A DNA stretch of 64,000 bases from Sepiola atlantica (lineage: Eukaryota; Mollusca; Cephalopoda; Sepiida; Sepiolidae), in contig OY744531.1 in the NCBI GenBank assembly GCA_963556195.1, positions 101,216,123-101,280,122 of the forward strand, given 5' to 3'. Below are positions 1 to 10,789 of the stretch, one piece after another. The stretch's first letter is position 1, and each line of letters starts with the position of its first letter. The notes under the pieces are model-generated. The model was not told where the DNA came from and made no database searches. It saw only the letters and a list, made by a program, of their open reading frames with translations. The translations under genes were made by a program, and so were the position numbers.

Positions 1-100
1 GATTGATAGAGAGATAGATAGATAGATAGATTGATAGAGAGATAGATAGATAGATAGATTGATAGATAGATTGATAGATAGATAGATAGAGAGATAGAGA
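1..100. repeat. GATA/GAGATA microsatellite
   Basis: Imperfect tetranucleotide array of GATA with interspersed GAGA and TTGATA units. It runs from the window edge, so its left end is not seen. Confidence 0.9.
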
Positions 101-229
101 TATCTTGTTTGTCACAGGGTCTCATTTTACCGGTATAAAAGCTGTATCTACCCGGTATTGCTTGGGAGTTCTTTTTACTTTTATTTTTGCCAACCTCCAA
201 AATTATTTTTTTTTAAAACCCAAATAATT

Positions 230-640
230 TTTTAAAAAATAGGATTTTGAAAGTTAAATTTAATTATTCTGGTATCATTTGGTCATTACCTTATTAATTG
301 AACTAAATTGTTATAAAACAATAACTAATTTTGTTATGGTTATGATACTTAGAAAATTATTGCATGTAAAAATCTTCCCAAACTTTCAATTAACTGAGAA
401 TTTACTAAGAATTTTAAAGCAAGTTTTAAATGACTTTCTACACGACTGAATTTATTTCAAATTTTGAAGAGTCACAAAAAAATTCGTTTTTTTTTTAAAC
501 TTAATAAAAAGTTTTAAATGGCAGACTTACTTAAAAAGAAACTGAACCGTTTTCTGATGAATTTAATTTCGTAATTAAATTATTTTTTAAAATAGAAATT
601 GTTAAAATTTGTTTTAGTACTTTTTGCATTTTTGCATTCA
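230..640. repeat. AT-rich interspersed repeat, family X
   Basis: AT-rich non-coding sequence that recurs, with divergence, near 9340-9600 and 46935-47436 (opposite orientation) and near 20275-20740 and 55080-55170. Shared landmarks are a GGATTTTGAAA block, a GGTATC-TTTGGTCA block and a run reading AAATTGTTATAAAAC. The 46.9-47.4 kb copy ends in a Helitron-like CTAGT terminus, so the family may be a non-autonomous Helitron; that is inference. Confidence 0.5.
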
Positions 641-654
641 ATAATCGATTAATC

Positions 655-1250
655 TAATATAAAGGGAAATTCTTTCTATGTATGTGTGTGTGTGCCTAGC
701 TAAAAAGTAAAAAAGCTACAAAGTTGGTATATTCTTGATCGGCGTTGCCCTGGATAAATAAGGGGAATGTTGGGGAGGGGGAGAGAGAAAGATAGAGACG
801 GATTGAGAGAGGTAGAGATGGAAGTTTTAATATAAAGAGGTTTTATTTACTCCTCTGCAGGAGTTAGGCACAAGGCCAGTTTTATCTTACTCCCACAAGT
901 AAGATGTGACCCAAGATCGGGTCAAGAAAGTGGGGTTTGAAAAGCCAGCGCTCGAGAGGTGAGCACTCTGGCCATTTAAAAATTGCCTGGGCAGCCCTGT
1001 CGGCATTCCCCGGTAGGGGCGCCTCAGACAGTAAGCAATAAACTTACTCCTCCCCAAAGAGGGGAGGCAAAGCCTGGGAGGGTGGACCTCCTAGAACTGC
1101 ACAGGACAGGCGTGCAATATCCATCGGAACAGATACTACACTTTGATCTTAGCTACACTTTGATCTTTAATATAAAGAGGTTACACACACTTTTTAACCT
1201 CTGTTATTTCGTTTTCATGACCCCGGACAATGCCGGGTAGCCCTGCTAGT
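655..1250 (+). mobile_element. Helitron-like non-autonomous element (3' terminus seen)
   Basis: The right end has a GC-rich short hairpin (CCCCGGACAATGCCGGG) followed about 10 bases later by CTAGT at 1246-1250, the CTRRT terminus expected of Helitrons. The left part (about 670-700) has the GT-rich stretch seen at the left of the related elements near 2640 and 3190. A U2-derived SINE sits inside it. No Rep/helicase coding sequence is present. The 5' boundary is a guess. Confidence 0.45.
842..1166 (-). mobile_element. U2 snRNA-derived SINE, family 1 (copy 1)
   Basis: Read on the - strand, it begins with a U2 snRNA-like head (GATCAAAGTGTAGTATCTGT, containing GTAGTA, the U2 branch-site recognition sequence). 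It continues into a body shared with copies at 5711-6029, 10790-11153, 30648-30898 and 62240-62540, with landmarks CAGTTCTAGGAGG, CTGAGGCGCCCCTAC and GGGAATGCCGAC. It ends in a tail, GGAGTTAGGCACAAGGCC when read on +. This copy lacks the roughly 60-base link between the U2 head and body found in the 11.1 kb copy, and the last bases of the head are duplicated at 1141-1166. Confidence 0.8.
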
Positions 1251-1814
1251 AGTAAACACAAACAAAATAATGTGTAAATCACGCGGACAGTCGAGAAGTT
1301 ATCACCATTTTATTAACATCTATATAATAATACTCTAAGGTAATTTCATGCTTGTATATATGGTATTAGTCTCCACCCCCCTTTTTTAAAATATGGGATC
1401 ACCCGATCAACGAAGACGCAATGAAAAAAAAAAGGTAATTTTTTTCAAATTTAATCTGATGTCGTTGTTGTGTCGAATGTGAAACTGACTAAAATACACT
1501 TTCTTGGATCAGACTGTAGTATCTGTTTTGTGCAAAGATGGTGCAATAACATCATGGCGTCTGCATTCGCACAGGATGAACATAGGATGGAAATATGTCA
1601 CAAACTCCTCCAAGGGTTTTGAAGATAAACCCCATAACCAAATATATTCTGAAACTACATCAGCCAGAGTACTTAGATAAGTATGTTTCAGTTTGAATAA
1701 AAGTGGTGCAATAATATCATGGAGTCTGCGTTTGTGCCGGATGTCCATAGAACGGAAATATTTTTAAGCATGGCAGCAATAATGCAATAGATGAAGGATA
1801 CAACTGCGGAATTT

Positions 1815-2140
1815 CCACGGGTCTCGCTAGTAAATATATATGTGCTGGCTACTCTCGACGTAAATTCACTAGACCAAACAGACAATCAGCTAAATCCCAT
1901 CCATTCACTGCGGAGGTCCCCAGATGCCGAAGAGCCTTCTACTCCAATACCTTCTTTCCTCGTGCTGCTGGCCTCTGGAACTCCCTCCCTGCTCCCTCGA
2001 CGTGCAGAGGTTTAAAACTAATGTAAACAGACATCTCGCTACACTGCTTCCAACTTGGGGTGACACCCAAAACCTACACCCTAATTCTCAACAACCCCTT
2101 ACGTCTACAGTGGCAGCCTGCCTTGTTTGGGTTGAAATAT
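1815..2140 (+). pseudogene. LINE 3' end (reverse transcriptase C-terminal tail)
   Basis: The frames broken across 1900-2060 read parts of a tail typical of CR1/Jockey-like LINE ORF2 products (VPRCRRAFYSNTFFPRAAG, then FKTNVNRHLATLLPTWG). Related tails occur at 25060-25480 (+), 37960-38258 (-) and 44745-45170 (-). The frame shifts between the two blocks, so this is a dead 5'-truncated copy. The shared 3' UTR ends near GCCTTGTTTGGGTTGAA. Confidence 0.75.
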
Positions 2141-2334
2141 GTTTAAAAAAAAATAAAATATATATATATATTATTTTAGTAATAGTTGGTAGAATTAGTA
2201 AAAATATTACATTTTTTATTTCAATAAATTATTTAATTGATAGTAAATACAAAAATAATTCGATGTGCAATTATGAAAGTTACATTGACGCGAGAAATAC
2301 TCATACATAAAGTTATCTTATAATTTTATTAATA

Positions 2335-2598
2335 GACAGGGTGATTGAAAAGTCCCTGTGCACCTATTTGCCTCCAGACTTTAACTTATGGGACCCTACG
2401 AAAAACAAAATGCATTGCAGTAATCCCTGCACAATAAATTGAAAGAAACCCCCACAAATGATATGCAGCAAGTTGATGAAAACTGTTGTTGAAAAATGTA
2501 TTCAGAAACATGACATGCACCACAAGATGAAGTGAGGCAGATGCTGGTTATTTCCAGCATCTACCATAAAGTTTAAAGTTACATGTAACAATATGCAA

Positions 2599-2600
<2 letters not shown>
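2335..2600. mobile_element. Possible mariner-like relic
   Basis: Begins with ACAGGGTGATTGAAAAGTCC, which resembles a Tc1/mariner terminal sequence. It is followed by a degraded stretch that might read a transposase fragment on + (CCAGACTTTAACTTATGGGA, recalling the SPDLNPxDxxLWG region). Multiple stops and no second terminal repeat were seen. Low confidence. Confidence 0.25.
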
Positions 2601-2610
<10 letters not shown>

Positions 2611-2633
<23 letters not shown>

Positions 2634-3179
2634 TAAAACTCAATGTGTGTGTGCGTCATGTTTGTGTGTTTCTCATAGAAAGGTTAGAAAACTTATATAA
2701 AATCTAAAAGTGTATTATTATGTAAAATTCACTAGGGAAAACAATGATAGCGTTCCTGAATCTCTAAGGAGGTTATGAGGGTATAACTCCCTTTAAATAT
2801 ATCCTATTTTTATGAAATTCAAATCATATGCATAAAATTTTCTGGGAAAGAAAATGGAAGTGGTTCAAAATCACTATATGCAGAATATCTGTGTGACCCC
2901 CCACCCCCACCCCCACCTAAGTGACCCATGGGGACTGTCAGAAACCGCTTAAAACTTCAAATACGTATATCCGATTTAATGAAATTCAAACCATATGTAT
3001 AAGACATTAATTCAGAGAGTTTTCCAACATTTCAGCTTCTTCCGACTATATTAGGGGTCGAAACGGGAGGAGGGTGTAGCAAAAACAAAGAAAGTCATAT
3101 GGAGTTATGAGCATAGTGAAAAAGTACATAGTAATGATCCTCATTCAATCCCGAGCAACGCCAGGTCTTCCTGCTAGTA
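2611..3179 (+). mobile_element. Helitron-like element H1
   Basis: Starts after an (AT)n tract with a GTGTGTG-rich head. It contains two diverged internal blocks with the AAATTCAAA-CATATG motif and ends with a GAGCAACGCCAGG hairpin-like segment and CTAGT at 3175-3179. No coding capacity. Element H2 begins immediately after it and has the same internal order, so the two lie head to tail. Related 5' sequence on the other strand is at 25487-25703. Confidence 0.6.
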
Positions 3180-4518
3180 AATATATGTCAATGTCTGTGT
3201 GTGAGTTCCCTATAGAAAAAAAAGGTTAGAGAAGCTACACGTGTATTCATGTCAAATTTTCCAAGAAAGTGGCCCCGAATCTCTTAACGAGCGATGGAGA
3301 TACAAACCTACCTTAAAAATTTAAATATATCCTATTCTGATGAAATTAAAATCATACGTAAAAAATCCTCCGGGTAAAACAATGGAAAGGGTCCCAAATT
3401 TCTACGTACTTCCTTAAAGGAGCTATGGCAGCAGAACACCCCACCCACCTTAAAACTTCAAATACGTGTTTCAGATTTTAATAAAATTCAAAAGATAATT
3501 CAGAGTTTTTCAAAATTTCAATTCTTTTTAACTATATTAGGAGGCGAGGGGCCAGTAAGAAAAGAAAAAAAAGTAATATTGCGATATGAGCATAGTGAAA
3601 AACTACATAGTGTGTTGCATATTTTCATTTATTAATAATTTGTATGTCGGAATCCTGCGTAGTACAACACCTCCTGTGTTGATCCAGCGAACGGCATCGC
3701 TTGCTAATGGGACAATGTGTCGTTTCTCGATCCGGGCGACGTCGAGTGGTCTTGTCAGTCGGTCCCAGCTTTCAATCTCTCCCTTTCGGCTGACACAGCA
3801 GTAAACCCAATTCGGGAATTATTATATTTCCCTTTCTTCTTTGCTGTCTCTTCTCTTTCTGCTTTCAATGTCTGCACCCTGGCTGCTATTGTTAGCAGCT
3901 GTCCCATCGCTGCTACCACTTTCTGCAGACGCTTTGTCGTTGTCACAATTTCGTGCTGGCGATTTCTCTCTGTAACTGAAATCAATCTACACATAACAAA
4001 ATATAACAAGCCTTCTCTTTTAGTTCCGAGCCATTTATTTTCATTTGTTAGCTTGTCGACACCGAAGCAAGTTCGTTGAAGCAGAGAGAAAAGCTTACAC
4101 TAGTTAATTAACTAATTACTTAATCACTTTCAAGGGAAGGAAGAGGGAGACATCGTCTGGCTCTCATTTTTGGGGATATGAATTCCCCTATCTTATTTAA
4201 TCGCTACATGGCTAAAGCGACTTGACTCGTCGGCTTCCCGTCAAGAACTCAAATCTCACTCCAGTTTTCTCACCGGGAAAACTGTGACGTCACAAAATCT
4301 TGTGATCAACGCACAGGTGCAGACTGACCCTTGATCTGGGGTCTCATCAACTGTCACCGTGAATCATGAGAAAACATTGCACCAAAGTTGCACAAGATGA
4401 CTCCGTTACAAATCGCGCAAGTTAAGCGATCTCTCTGTACGTCCATCATCACATGCGTCCCATTATATAACAAGTGTTCCTCATTCAATCCCGAGCAACG
4501 CCTGATCTTCCTGCTGGT
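3180..4518 (+). mobile_element. Helitron-like element H2, interrupted by a solo LTR
   Basis: Same family and orientation as H1: GT-rich head, GGTTAGAGAAGCT block, and the block before a 3' terminus with CTGGT at 4514-4518 (fits CTRRT). H1 has an uninterrupted ACATAGTA-ATGATCCTCATTC segment. In H2 the same place is split by an 860-bp solo LTR flanked by AGTG on both sides. Without the LTR, H2 is about 475 bp. Confidence 0.6.
3613..4472 (-). mobile_element. Solo LTR, copy 1 (860 bp, AGTG target duplication)
   Basis: Bounded by TG at 3613 and CA at 4472, with 4-bp direct repeats AGTG at 3609-3612 and 4473-4476. A closely related copy is at 23968-24826. Four-base target duplications and TG...CA ends fit a Ty3/Gypsy-type LTR retrotransposon (or another LTR group with 4-5 bp duplications). 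No internal coding region or second LTR is present, so it is a solo LTR. Orientation is inferred from an AAATAAATGG polyadenylation-like site on the - strand. A - strand open frame of 84 codons (3755-4009) is conserved in the other copy. It is K/E/R-rich and probably not a gene. Confidence 0.8.
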
Positions 4519-4831
4519 ATTGAAAAAAATACTATCTACATATTTCTTTTTTATAACCTATATTCATAAAACATTAGTTGCACGGGGACTTTATGATGAT
4601 CCTGTAGATAGATAGGAAATATAAGATAGATGACACAAATACTGTGTTTGTTTTACAAGTAATCGGTGCTACTTTGGCTTGATATCTACAAGGAATACTG
4701 AGCCTTCAGCGACTTCTCGTTGAATAATTAGTTGAAGTGTCGCACAGTCTCTAACTTGAACGTTAGGGTTAATGTTCCAGGCTGTCTAACCACACATTCT
4801 TTTGAAACCAATTAGACGTGTTTTACTTGCT

Positions 4832-5590
4832 CTTGTACCCTTATCATCAACCGGTTTATTTGTCGAATCAGGCCATAATTAATCCTCTGATGAGGGTAGG
4901 GCCCGACTATCCAATCGCGATCTAAGTCTTCTCCTCCATTCTTGTTATTGGTGAGGCTTGACGGAATCCATACCGAAGGTTCTCCTGTTGATTGCAACAT
5001 GAGGTACAGATCACATGACAAAGTCGATTCATGAGACGTAGATAATGAGCCAGAGCAGCACCAAATAATCTTATCAGTTTCGCTCAAGTTTATGAAATTA
5101 TTAAATATTCCCAATCGCATGTATCAATTCTCTCTTTATTTAACGTCACTCTTCCTTTGTCCAGAAGTCAGACGCTTATTGAATATTTCGAAAGCTCACT
5201 CTTCAAAGTTCAGAGTTCAGAGGGTCAACTGTCTTCAAACTCAACTCTATATGGTCTTGTTAAATAACTTGCTTCCAAGTCTTCCTTGGCTAGCCAACCT
5301 TCTTGCAATTCAAGACCGCCATGTTTCTATACTAGTCTATCCAGGAAGCCGGACGCTCAACATGACCATACCAACGCAACTTAGGATAACATCTATTCTG
5401 GATAAATGTAGTACTTTCAACAAATCCTTTGACCTAATATGTCGTGTTTGGTCATATTTCACATTGCAGATCCATCGAATCATGGATTTGTCATTCCACT
5501 GCAGTCGTACTAGAAAGAACTGGGCGAGATCCCAACACTCGCTACTACATAACTTGACTCCTCTGACATAGTTGCTATGCAACTTACTTT
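4832..5590 (-). pseudogene. LINE 3' fragment, family 2
   Basis: On the - strand, residues like RLQWNDKSMIRWICNVK (about 5510-5460) match the conserved L-R-N-D-x-x-M-x-R-W-I-C block near the C-terminus of many non-LTR retrotransposon reverse transcriptases. The segment near 5000-4850 is homologous to the 3' end of the LINE copies at 27783-28790: same GAxTGGACAATC-like stretch, then GAGGATTAATTATGGCC and the AAATAAACCGGTTGATGAT tail. Several stops break it. It is a truncated dead copy. Confidence 0.7.
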
Positions 5591-5710
5591 GGATGTAGAG
5601 GGGGGGGGGAGATAGCTCGCAATGTTAACAGAACAAGTCACAGAATTTCACCACCTTATGGTTATACTGAGTTTTTTTTTAGTTAAAAAAAAAATTTTTT
5701 TTTTTTTTTA

Positions 5711-6029
5711 AATCTCCCTCCCACAGCGGTAAGATGTAACACAAGGTTGGAAAGTGGGATTGAAAAGCCAGCACCCTAGAGGATGAGCACTCTGGCCTAC
5801 AAAAAAAAAATGCCTGGCCAGTCACGTTGGCATTCCCCGGTAGGAGCGCCTCAGGCGATTAGCAATAAACTAAGCCCTTCTCAAAGGGTGAGAAGGCAAA
5901 GCCTGGGAGGGTGGACCTCCTAGAACTGTACAGGACAATCCCTTAGACCGGCGGAATTAAGGCCCGAAGAATAAGACGGTACCGGTTTATAGGGTGTAGC
6001 ATCCATCGGAACAGATACTACACTTTGAA
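5711..6029 (-). mobile_element. U2 snRNA-derived SINE, family 1 (copy 2)
   Basis: Body landmarks as in the other family 1 copies (GCCAGCACCCTAGAGG, CATTCCCCGGTAGGAGCGCC, GGGAGGGTGGACCTCCTAG on +). It includes the link region with GACCGGCGGAATTAAGGCCC and ends with the U2-like head CAGATACTACACTTTGA. The polyA/T-rich tract at 5675-5711 may be its tail. Confidence 0.85.
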
Positions 6030-6204
6030 TTATTTATTTGCAGAAAATATTCAAAACAAATCGGACACAAGGCTATCAAAAGTGTGGGGAATATGGGTGT
6101 CGTTGGTCATCCTTGGTCTAAAGTAATAAAAATGTCTATCCTACTCTTAACTAGAATCATCTCAGTCACCACAATACCACATTTGCTCTAGGGCCATCCT
6201 ACTT

Positions 6205-6250
6205 AGGCTATTATCAGAGACTACACTTTGATCTCAGCAAAAAGGCAGAG
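6205..6250 (-). mobile_element. Detached U2 5'-end fragment
   Basis: On + it reads GACTACACTTTGATCTCAGC followed by AAAAAGGCAGAG. This is the reverse complement of the U2 snRNA 5' end (GGCCTTTTGGCTAAGATCAAAGTGTAGT) with a few changes. It lies 180 bases beyond copy 2 and may be the rest of that element's head or an independent fragment. Confidence 0.6.
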
Positions 6251-6399
6251 AAAAAATGTGGTTGTACTACATCCAACACCTGCACTTTGCATATCTTCTC
6301 GATAGCAGAAAATTTATTACCTCCAGGACATTGTCATCTAATATCATCTGCTGTGACATTAAAATCAAGTTACTACTTTCGATAAAAGACATAACACGA

Positions 6400-7050
6400 A
6401 ATTAAAAAAATAATAATAATATTTAACCTTTGATCAAATCGGATTTTTAATTTTTAATTACTCACAAATTAAAACAATTTATTGTTTTCTCCTGGCTAGT
6501 CTATTAGGATGAAACAAAGAGAAAAACAAATGCAGCCGTTTTAAAAACTAAAAAAAAATTTTTTTAATATCGTAATATATATTTTTAATCAATGCACATT
6601 TTTTTCTAGTTAAAATATATTCATCTTAAATTTATTAAAAAATATATTAGTGATTATTCTAATTTTATTTTTAAAAAAAACTTAAGTAAAAATAATATAT
6701 TCATATTAAACACAATATTGCTGGGTTTTTTAAAAAATAATTATAATTTATAAAATTAAAATGTTTTAAATACACCAGTTTTTTCTTCAATCTCTTAACT
6801 AGTAAAATAAATTCTAAATGTTTTTATGACATTTACAAAAAAACTATTTTAAATGTTTTTTTTTGTAAAAATTTAAAAAAAAACAAACAAAAAAACATTC
6901 AAATAATTTGAACATGTAAAAAAAAAAAACGAAAAAAAAACTTCAAATATTTTTGAAGGTTTGTTTAGTAAATTAGATGGTAAACATTGTTTACATCCGT
7001 GACTTAAATTAATCAAACGTTTATTTTTTTCTCTGAATTTTAACAATTAT
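6400..7050. other. AT-rich stretch without recognisable gene
   Basis: Long A/T-rich sequence with many poly-A and poly-T runs. No sustained reading frame and no recognisable element ends. Confidence 0.6.
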
Positions 7051-7095
7051 TTACTATTTCTGATGGAAATCCAATGTTTTACAACGACGTTTTTT

Positions 7096-7212
7096 ATGTG
7101 CTTCTACAGAATTTGAACCGAACCAACTCGACTTTTGCCAAACTCAGCCTAAAACTTAGATTAGGGTTAGTTTAAAAAACTGTTCGATTCAAATTACTGT
7201 AGAAGTGTCGTT
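7096..7212. repeat. Short inverted repeat, GTGCTTCTACAG termini
   Basis: GTGCTTCTACAGAATTTGAA on the left pairs with TTCAAATTACTGTAGAAG on the right around a TTAGGGTTAG-containing centre. A related one-sided copy is near 39740-39785 and related termini are at 35652-36064. Looks like a small MITE of the GGTGCTT-ended group. Confidence 0.5.
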
Positions 7213-7414
7213 TTTCTTTTTTTTTCATTTTACATCGCCCCCCCCCCTCTCCAATCCAAATAAAATGATCTGACATGAAGAATAATGCATTTTATTTTAT
7301 GTACAAGTTATTTTTAAGCTGTTCTTTCTTGTTTTCAACACATAAATAGCTATTTTTGAAAAACATGGCTTTGAAAATATAGCTACGGAGGGGGAGGGGG
7401 ACAAAATTAATCTA

Positions 7415-7669
7415 GGTAAAATTGTTGTTTCCCACCCAAAATGGCGTCTGAAGTTTCCTGATTTTTTTCCGACCTCATAAATGAGTAAGTAAACCCAAAT
7501 AAATTCTTTTGGACTAATTTCCCAACTGTATTTCCTTTGAAATAATTTAAGGTCAATTTTTAAATTAGTCCAAAACAATTTATTTTGGGTTTACTTACTC
7601 GTTTGTGAGGTCGGAAAACTGCAGACGATTTATCGTCCGCCATCTTGGTTGGGAAGCGACAATTTTACC
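7415..7669. mobile_element. hAT-like MITE, 255 bp (copy 1)
   Basis: Terminal inverted repeats beginning GGTAAAATTGT with a shared CCCAxCCAAAATGGCG block. The two halves also pair internally through TTTGGACTAATTTCCCAACT. The flanks TTAATCTA (7407-7414) and GTAATCTA (7670-7677) match at 7 of 8 bases, as expected for an 8-bp hAT-type duplication. A second copy is at 34708-34969. Confidence 0.65.
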
Positions 7670-8284
7670 GTAATCTAATAAATAAGAATAAAATGAAACA
7701 TGTTTACAGTATTATAACGCTCAAAACAAAACGATGTATTTACGATCCTTTGCGGTTTTCTCTTTAGTAAATGAGCTGTTATATATATATAAAGATAGAT
7801 AGATAGAAAGCGGGTTATATTTTAGATGTATATATTATATATTGTTGTGGGTTAGCAAATAATTAATCTAATAAATAAAAATAAAAGAAAGCACGTTAAC
7901 TTAAGTGTTATATTATGTTAACACCAAAAACAGAAAGAGATTTGATAGCTTTTTTTATAACGTTCTCTTTACTAAATAGACGAGATATATTTATTTATAT
8001 GTGATTTAATATAATATATATATATATATATAAAGGGTTAGCAAATTATTAATATAATTTAAAAAAAAAAAACATGTTTACGTAATAATTATATTAACCA
8101 AGACTAGAAACAGAGAAAGAGACATTTATGATAGCTTTGCGTTGGTTGTCTCTTTACGAATACGATATATAAATAGATATAACGCGGGTTATATTTATTT
8201 ATATGTCTGCGTGTATGTAGATATAGTGAAAAGTTGAAAAGGTTGTATAATGAAGATGTCGACTGGGGAGTTTGGGTCCCTTAC

Positions 8285-8463
8285 CTTGCGGCCCTTTTCC
8301 TGTCTTTCGACCTGGATCTTTGCGCTCGACTGTGATGTCGACTCGTGCCGTGAAGGCGATCTCTCGATGCCGACCGAGTCCGCGACCTTGTGCGCCTCTT
8401 CTTGTGTTTCGCACGGTGCCTCGTGCGACTCGTCGACCTGCTCCGACTCCTCGATCGTCCCAT
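8285..8463 (-). CDS. Probable first coding exon of an SR-type (arginine/serine-rich) nuclear protein
   Basis: On the - strand a frame starts at ATG (8463-8461) and codes 59 residues plus two bases before the consensus donor AAG|GTAAGG (donor GT at 8284-8283), so the exon ends in phase 2. The N-terminus reads MGRSRSRSRSTSRTRHRAKH and continues K/R/S-rich (KKRRTRSRTRSASRDR; RSRSKDRKRAA). That is an RS domain as in splicing-associated proteins. The start resembles ARGLU1, a nuclear splicing/transcription coactivator that also opens MGRSRSRS, but other SR-related proteins begin similarly, so no symbol is assigned. The exon is richer in CG dinucleotides than its surroundings, as expected near a promoter. 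The upstream - strand sequence (8464-8640) would be 5' UTR. No next exon was recognised at lower coordinates. A spurious low-complexity frame is the main alternative; the ATG start, biased composition and good donor argue against it. Confidence 0.6.
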
Positions 8464-9339
8464 CTTTCGGCCTTTCTTCAGAAAAATCGTAGAAATGATT
8501 GCAACCAAAAAAAATGGAGGCTACGAGTAGTGGCCCCCTCCAAAAAAAAAGGTGTTATTTTTCTCGACGTACTCGGAGCTTTCAGACCTCCATTTTCAAT
8601 ATGGCAGCTTGGTTGAAAAACATGACTAATCCAACACGCACGAAATAAAAGAGTAAAGTTTAAAACATGCAAAAATCGAACTGGTTGCGACCGGAATTAA
8701 GTTTGAAGATCTCAAGCATAAATATGAGTTTAGTTTTAATTATATATTCCGTGTTCGCAGGAAGAAAATGCCTCGAAAAGTATCTAAAACTCCTTATCGA
8801 TTGGTCATGTCTGGAAAAATCCGGCTTGATTATAGCGCCTTTTACTAATCCGTTGCTGCGTATAGTTTTTTTTTTTTATCTATTTATTTTTTTATTATTT
8901 CACACGAGACGATAATTGTTTCGGATTTCCTGTTATTTTAATTTTATTTAAAATTTCTAATTATTTATTATTGATATTTCAAGTTTCGATATTTGCCTGG
9001 GGAAAAAACGTTTTTAAATAACCTGCTTATTACTAGTAACCAATAAATGTTTAATGTTTATTTATTTTACAACCTGACTCCGGACTAACCTTTGACCTTT
9101 CTTTCTACTTTCTTTATTCTGCTCGTCAAAATAAATTATTACATTATTTATTCAAACAAAGCACGCTTTATAATTTAGTAGTATTAACTATTATTGTAAT
9201 ACAAATACTCTCTATATTAACAAATTTATAAGACAAATTCACGCGTGTGTTTATTTTTCTCGTGATTACGTGACCTACACATTAAAATTGAATTAATGAT
9301 TTTATTACCAATGATCAAATATTTTTTTTTTTTAAATAC

Positions 9340-9610
9340 AATCGCGTAAAATGAAACGAAATTTGAAAATTTATGTTTACAAAAATAATTTAATTAAAAA
9401 ATTAAACCCACCAGGATGCATTTCGGTTTCTTCGTAGACAAGTCAGCCATTTTAATTTTTTGTTAATAGTAAAAAAAAAAAAAAAATTATTTCGTGACTC
9501 TTCGAGATTTGGAAGCATTTAAACTGTCGCATAGAAAGTCATTCAAACTGGCTTAAAATTTTTTAGCAAATACTCATGTATTAAAAGATTGAAAGTTTTG
9601 GGAGCCTTTT
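9340..9610. repeat. AT-rich interspersed repeat, family X
   Basis: Shares GGATGCATTTCGGTTTCTTC, GTCAGCCATTTTAATTTTTTG, TTTGGAAGCATTTAAACTGTC and ATTGAAAGTTTTGG blocks with 46960-47210. No coding frame. Confidence 0.6.
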
Positions 9611-9849
9611 ACATCTATGGCCTTGAAGGAAATGTGGATATATACGGGCGTGCATATGTAGTGGACGTGACGCGATCCGAACGAACGCTAAAAAGCAAAT
9701 GGCTTGAATTGCTACCCTCTTTCTTTCTCTGCTTCGTTTCGATAGGCTTTCCTTTTCGCTCACTAAAAAACAAGGGAGTTCTCACAGAAACGTTAACTCA
9801 GTATAGTCCAACCAATTAATATCGTTTCTAAGCCAAAAGTAATAAGCCT

Positions 9850-10200
9850 ACATGAACTTCATAACCCCTATAAAAGAACGAGAAAATAAACAAAGTTCGG
9901 CAGCCAGACCTAAGCGACGAACCTTGAAGGAACCCACAAGATGTACGCTCCACTCTACCCCCGGCCCTCTTGGCTGGGGCGACAAGAAGAAACGGAAACT
10001 TCAAAACTTACATACAAGCTTTCCTTGCCTCACGCACACCTACTTACACACAGATGAGAAGTCTGGCGAACAGAAGCAAATCGCCATGACTCACACACAC
10101 AGTAGCAGAACAAGGTATCCACACATATTACCACTTGCACGCATTAACAAATATAGACATACACATCTTTAGCCCCTCGTGTCTGATTAAAATAATGAAC
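9850..10200 (+). other. Unassigned, moderately GC-rich stretch
   Basis: Contains CCTATAAAAGAACG, a TATA-like site, followed by CA-rich sequence (ACACACACAG). It could be part of an LTR-type promoter or a degraded element. No matching copy was found in the window and no convincing protein. Confidence 0.25.
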
Positions 10201-10261
10201 GTTTCTAACAAAGAACACCAGTTAAATAAACTCTCCAATGAACATTTATTCACTAAAACTA

Positions 10262-10625
10262 ACTCTTATATTCAAGGACCTGTAGCGTAGTGGATGTAGT
10301 ACTAAGTAAAATTCAGTTCTAAGTGATAGTCATCTGAAGGTTGAAAGTTCAATCCTTGGTGCGGGTGATACAAAGAATTTAAAATTACTGAAGACTTCCC
10401 CCAGTCATGGCTGACGGAACGAGAGCATGCTATCCCCATGGATGGAATAAAGGGTTCCGTTCGAAATTCCGTTCAGATTCTCGAGTTCGACAGAAATATT
10501 CCCGAGTTCAAAAAGATACACCTGAAGAAGGCTCGAAGTTACAGCAGCCGAAACGTTGTTAGAATAACGCTCAAGATGAGAGCAGTAGTCCAAATAATCG
10601 AAATAATAGTTTTATTTACTTAATC
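10262..10625 (+). mobile_element. tRNA-derived SINE, full-length-like copy
   Basis: The head has an A-box-like TAGCGTAGTGGATG and a B-box-like GTTGAAAGTTCAATCC about 60 bases later, as in RNA polymerase III tRNA promoters. The body has AAATAAAGGGTTCCGTTCGA-like sequence, GTTCGACAGAAATATTCCCG, CCTGAAGAAGG and CGAAACGTTGTTAG. Three other copies share this order: 49400-49660 (+), 56525-56830 (-) and 56905-57065 (+, body only). The tail runs into AATAATAG. Confidence 0.75.
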
Positions 10626-10789
10626 ATTAAATTACATAAGTAACCATTTTCTTAAAACATGAGATCAATCTTAATCATAAATGAGAAACATAAATCCTCC
10701 TTCTTTGCCGAGGTAAAATTTTCAAATATTTAAAGTTACCTATATATTGGACCTAAAAAGGAAATTTAAGAACAAAAACTATGAGTATT

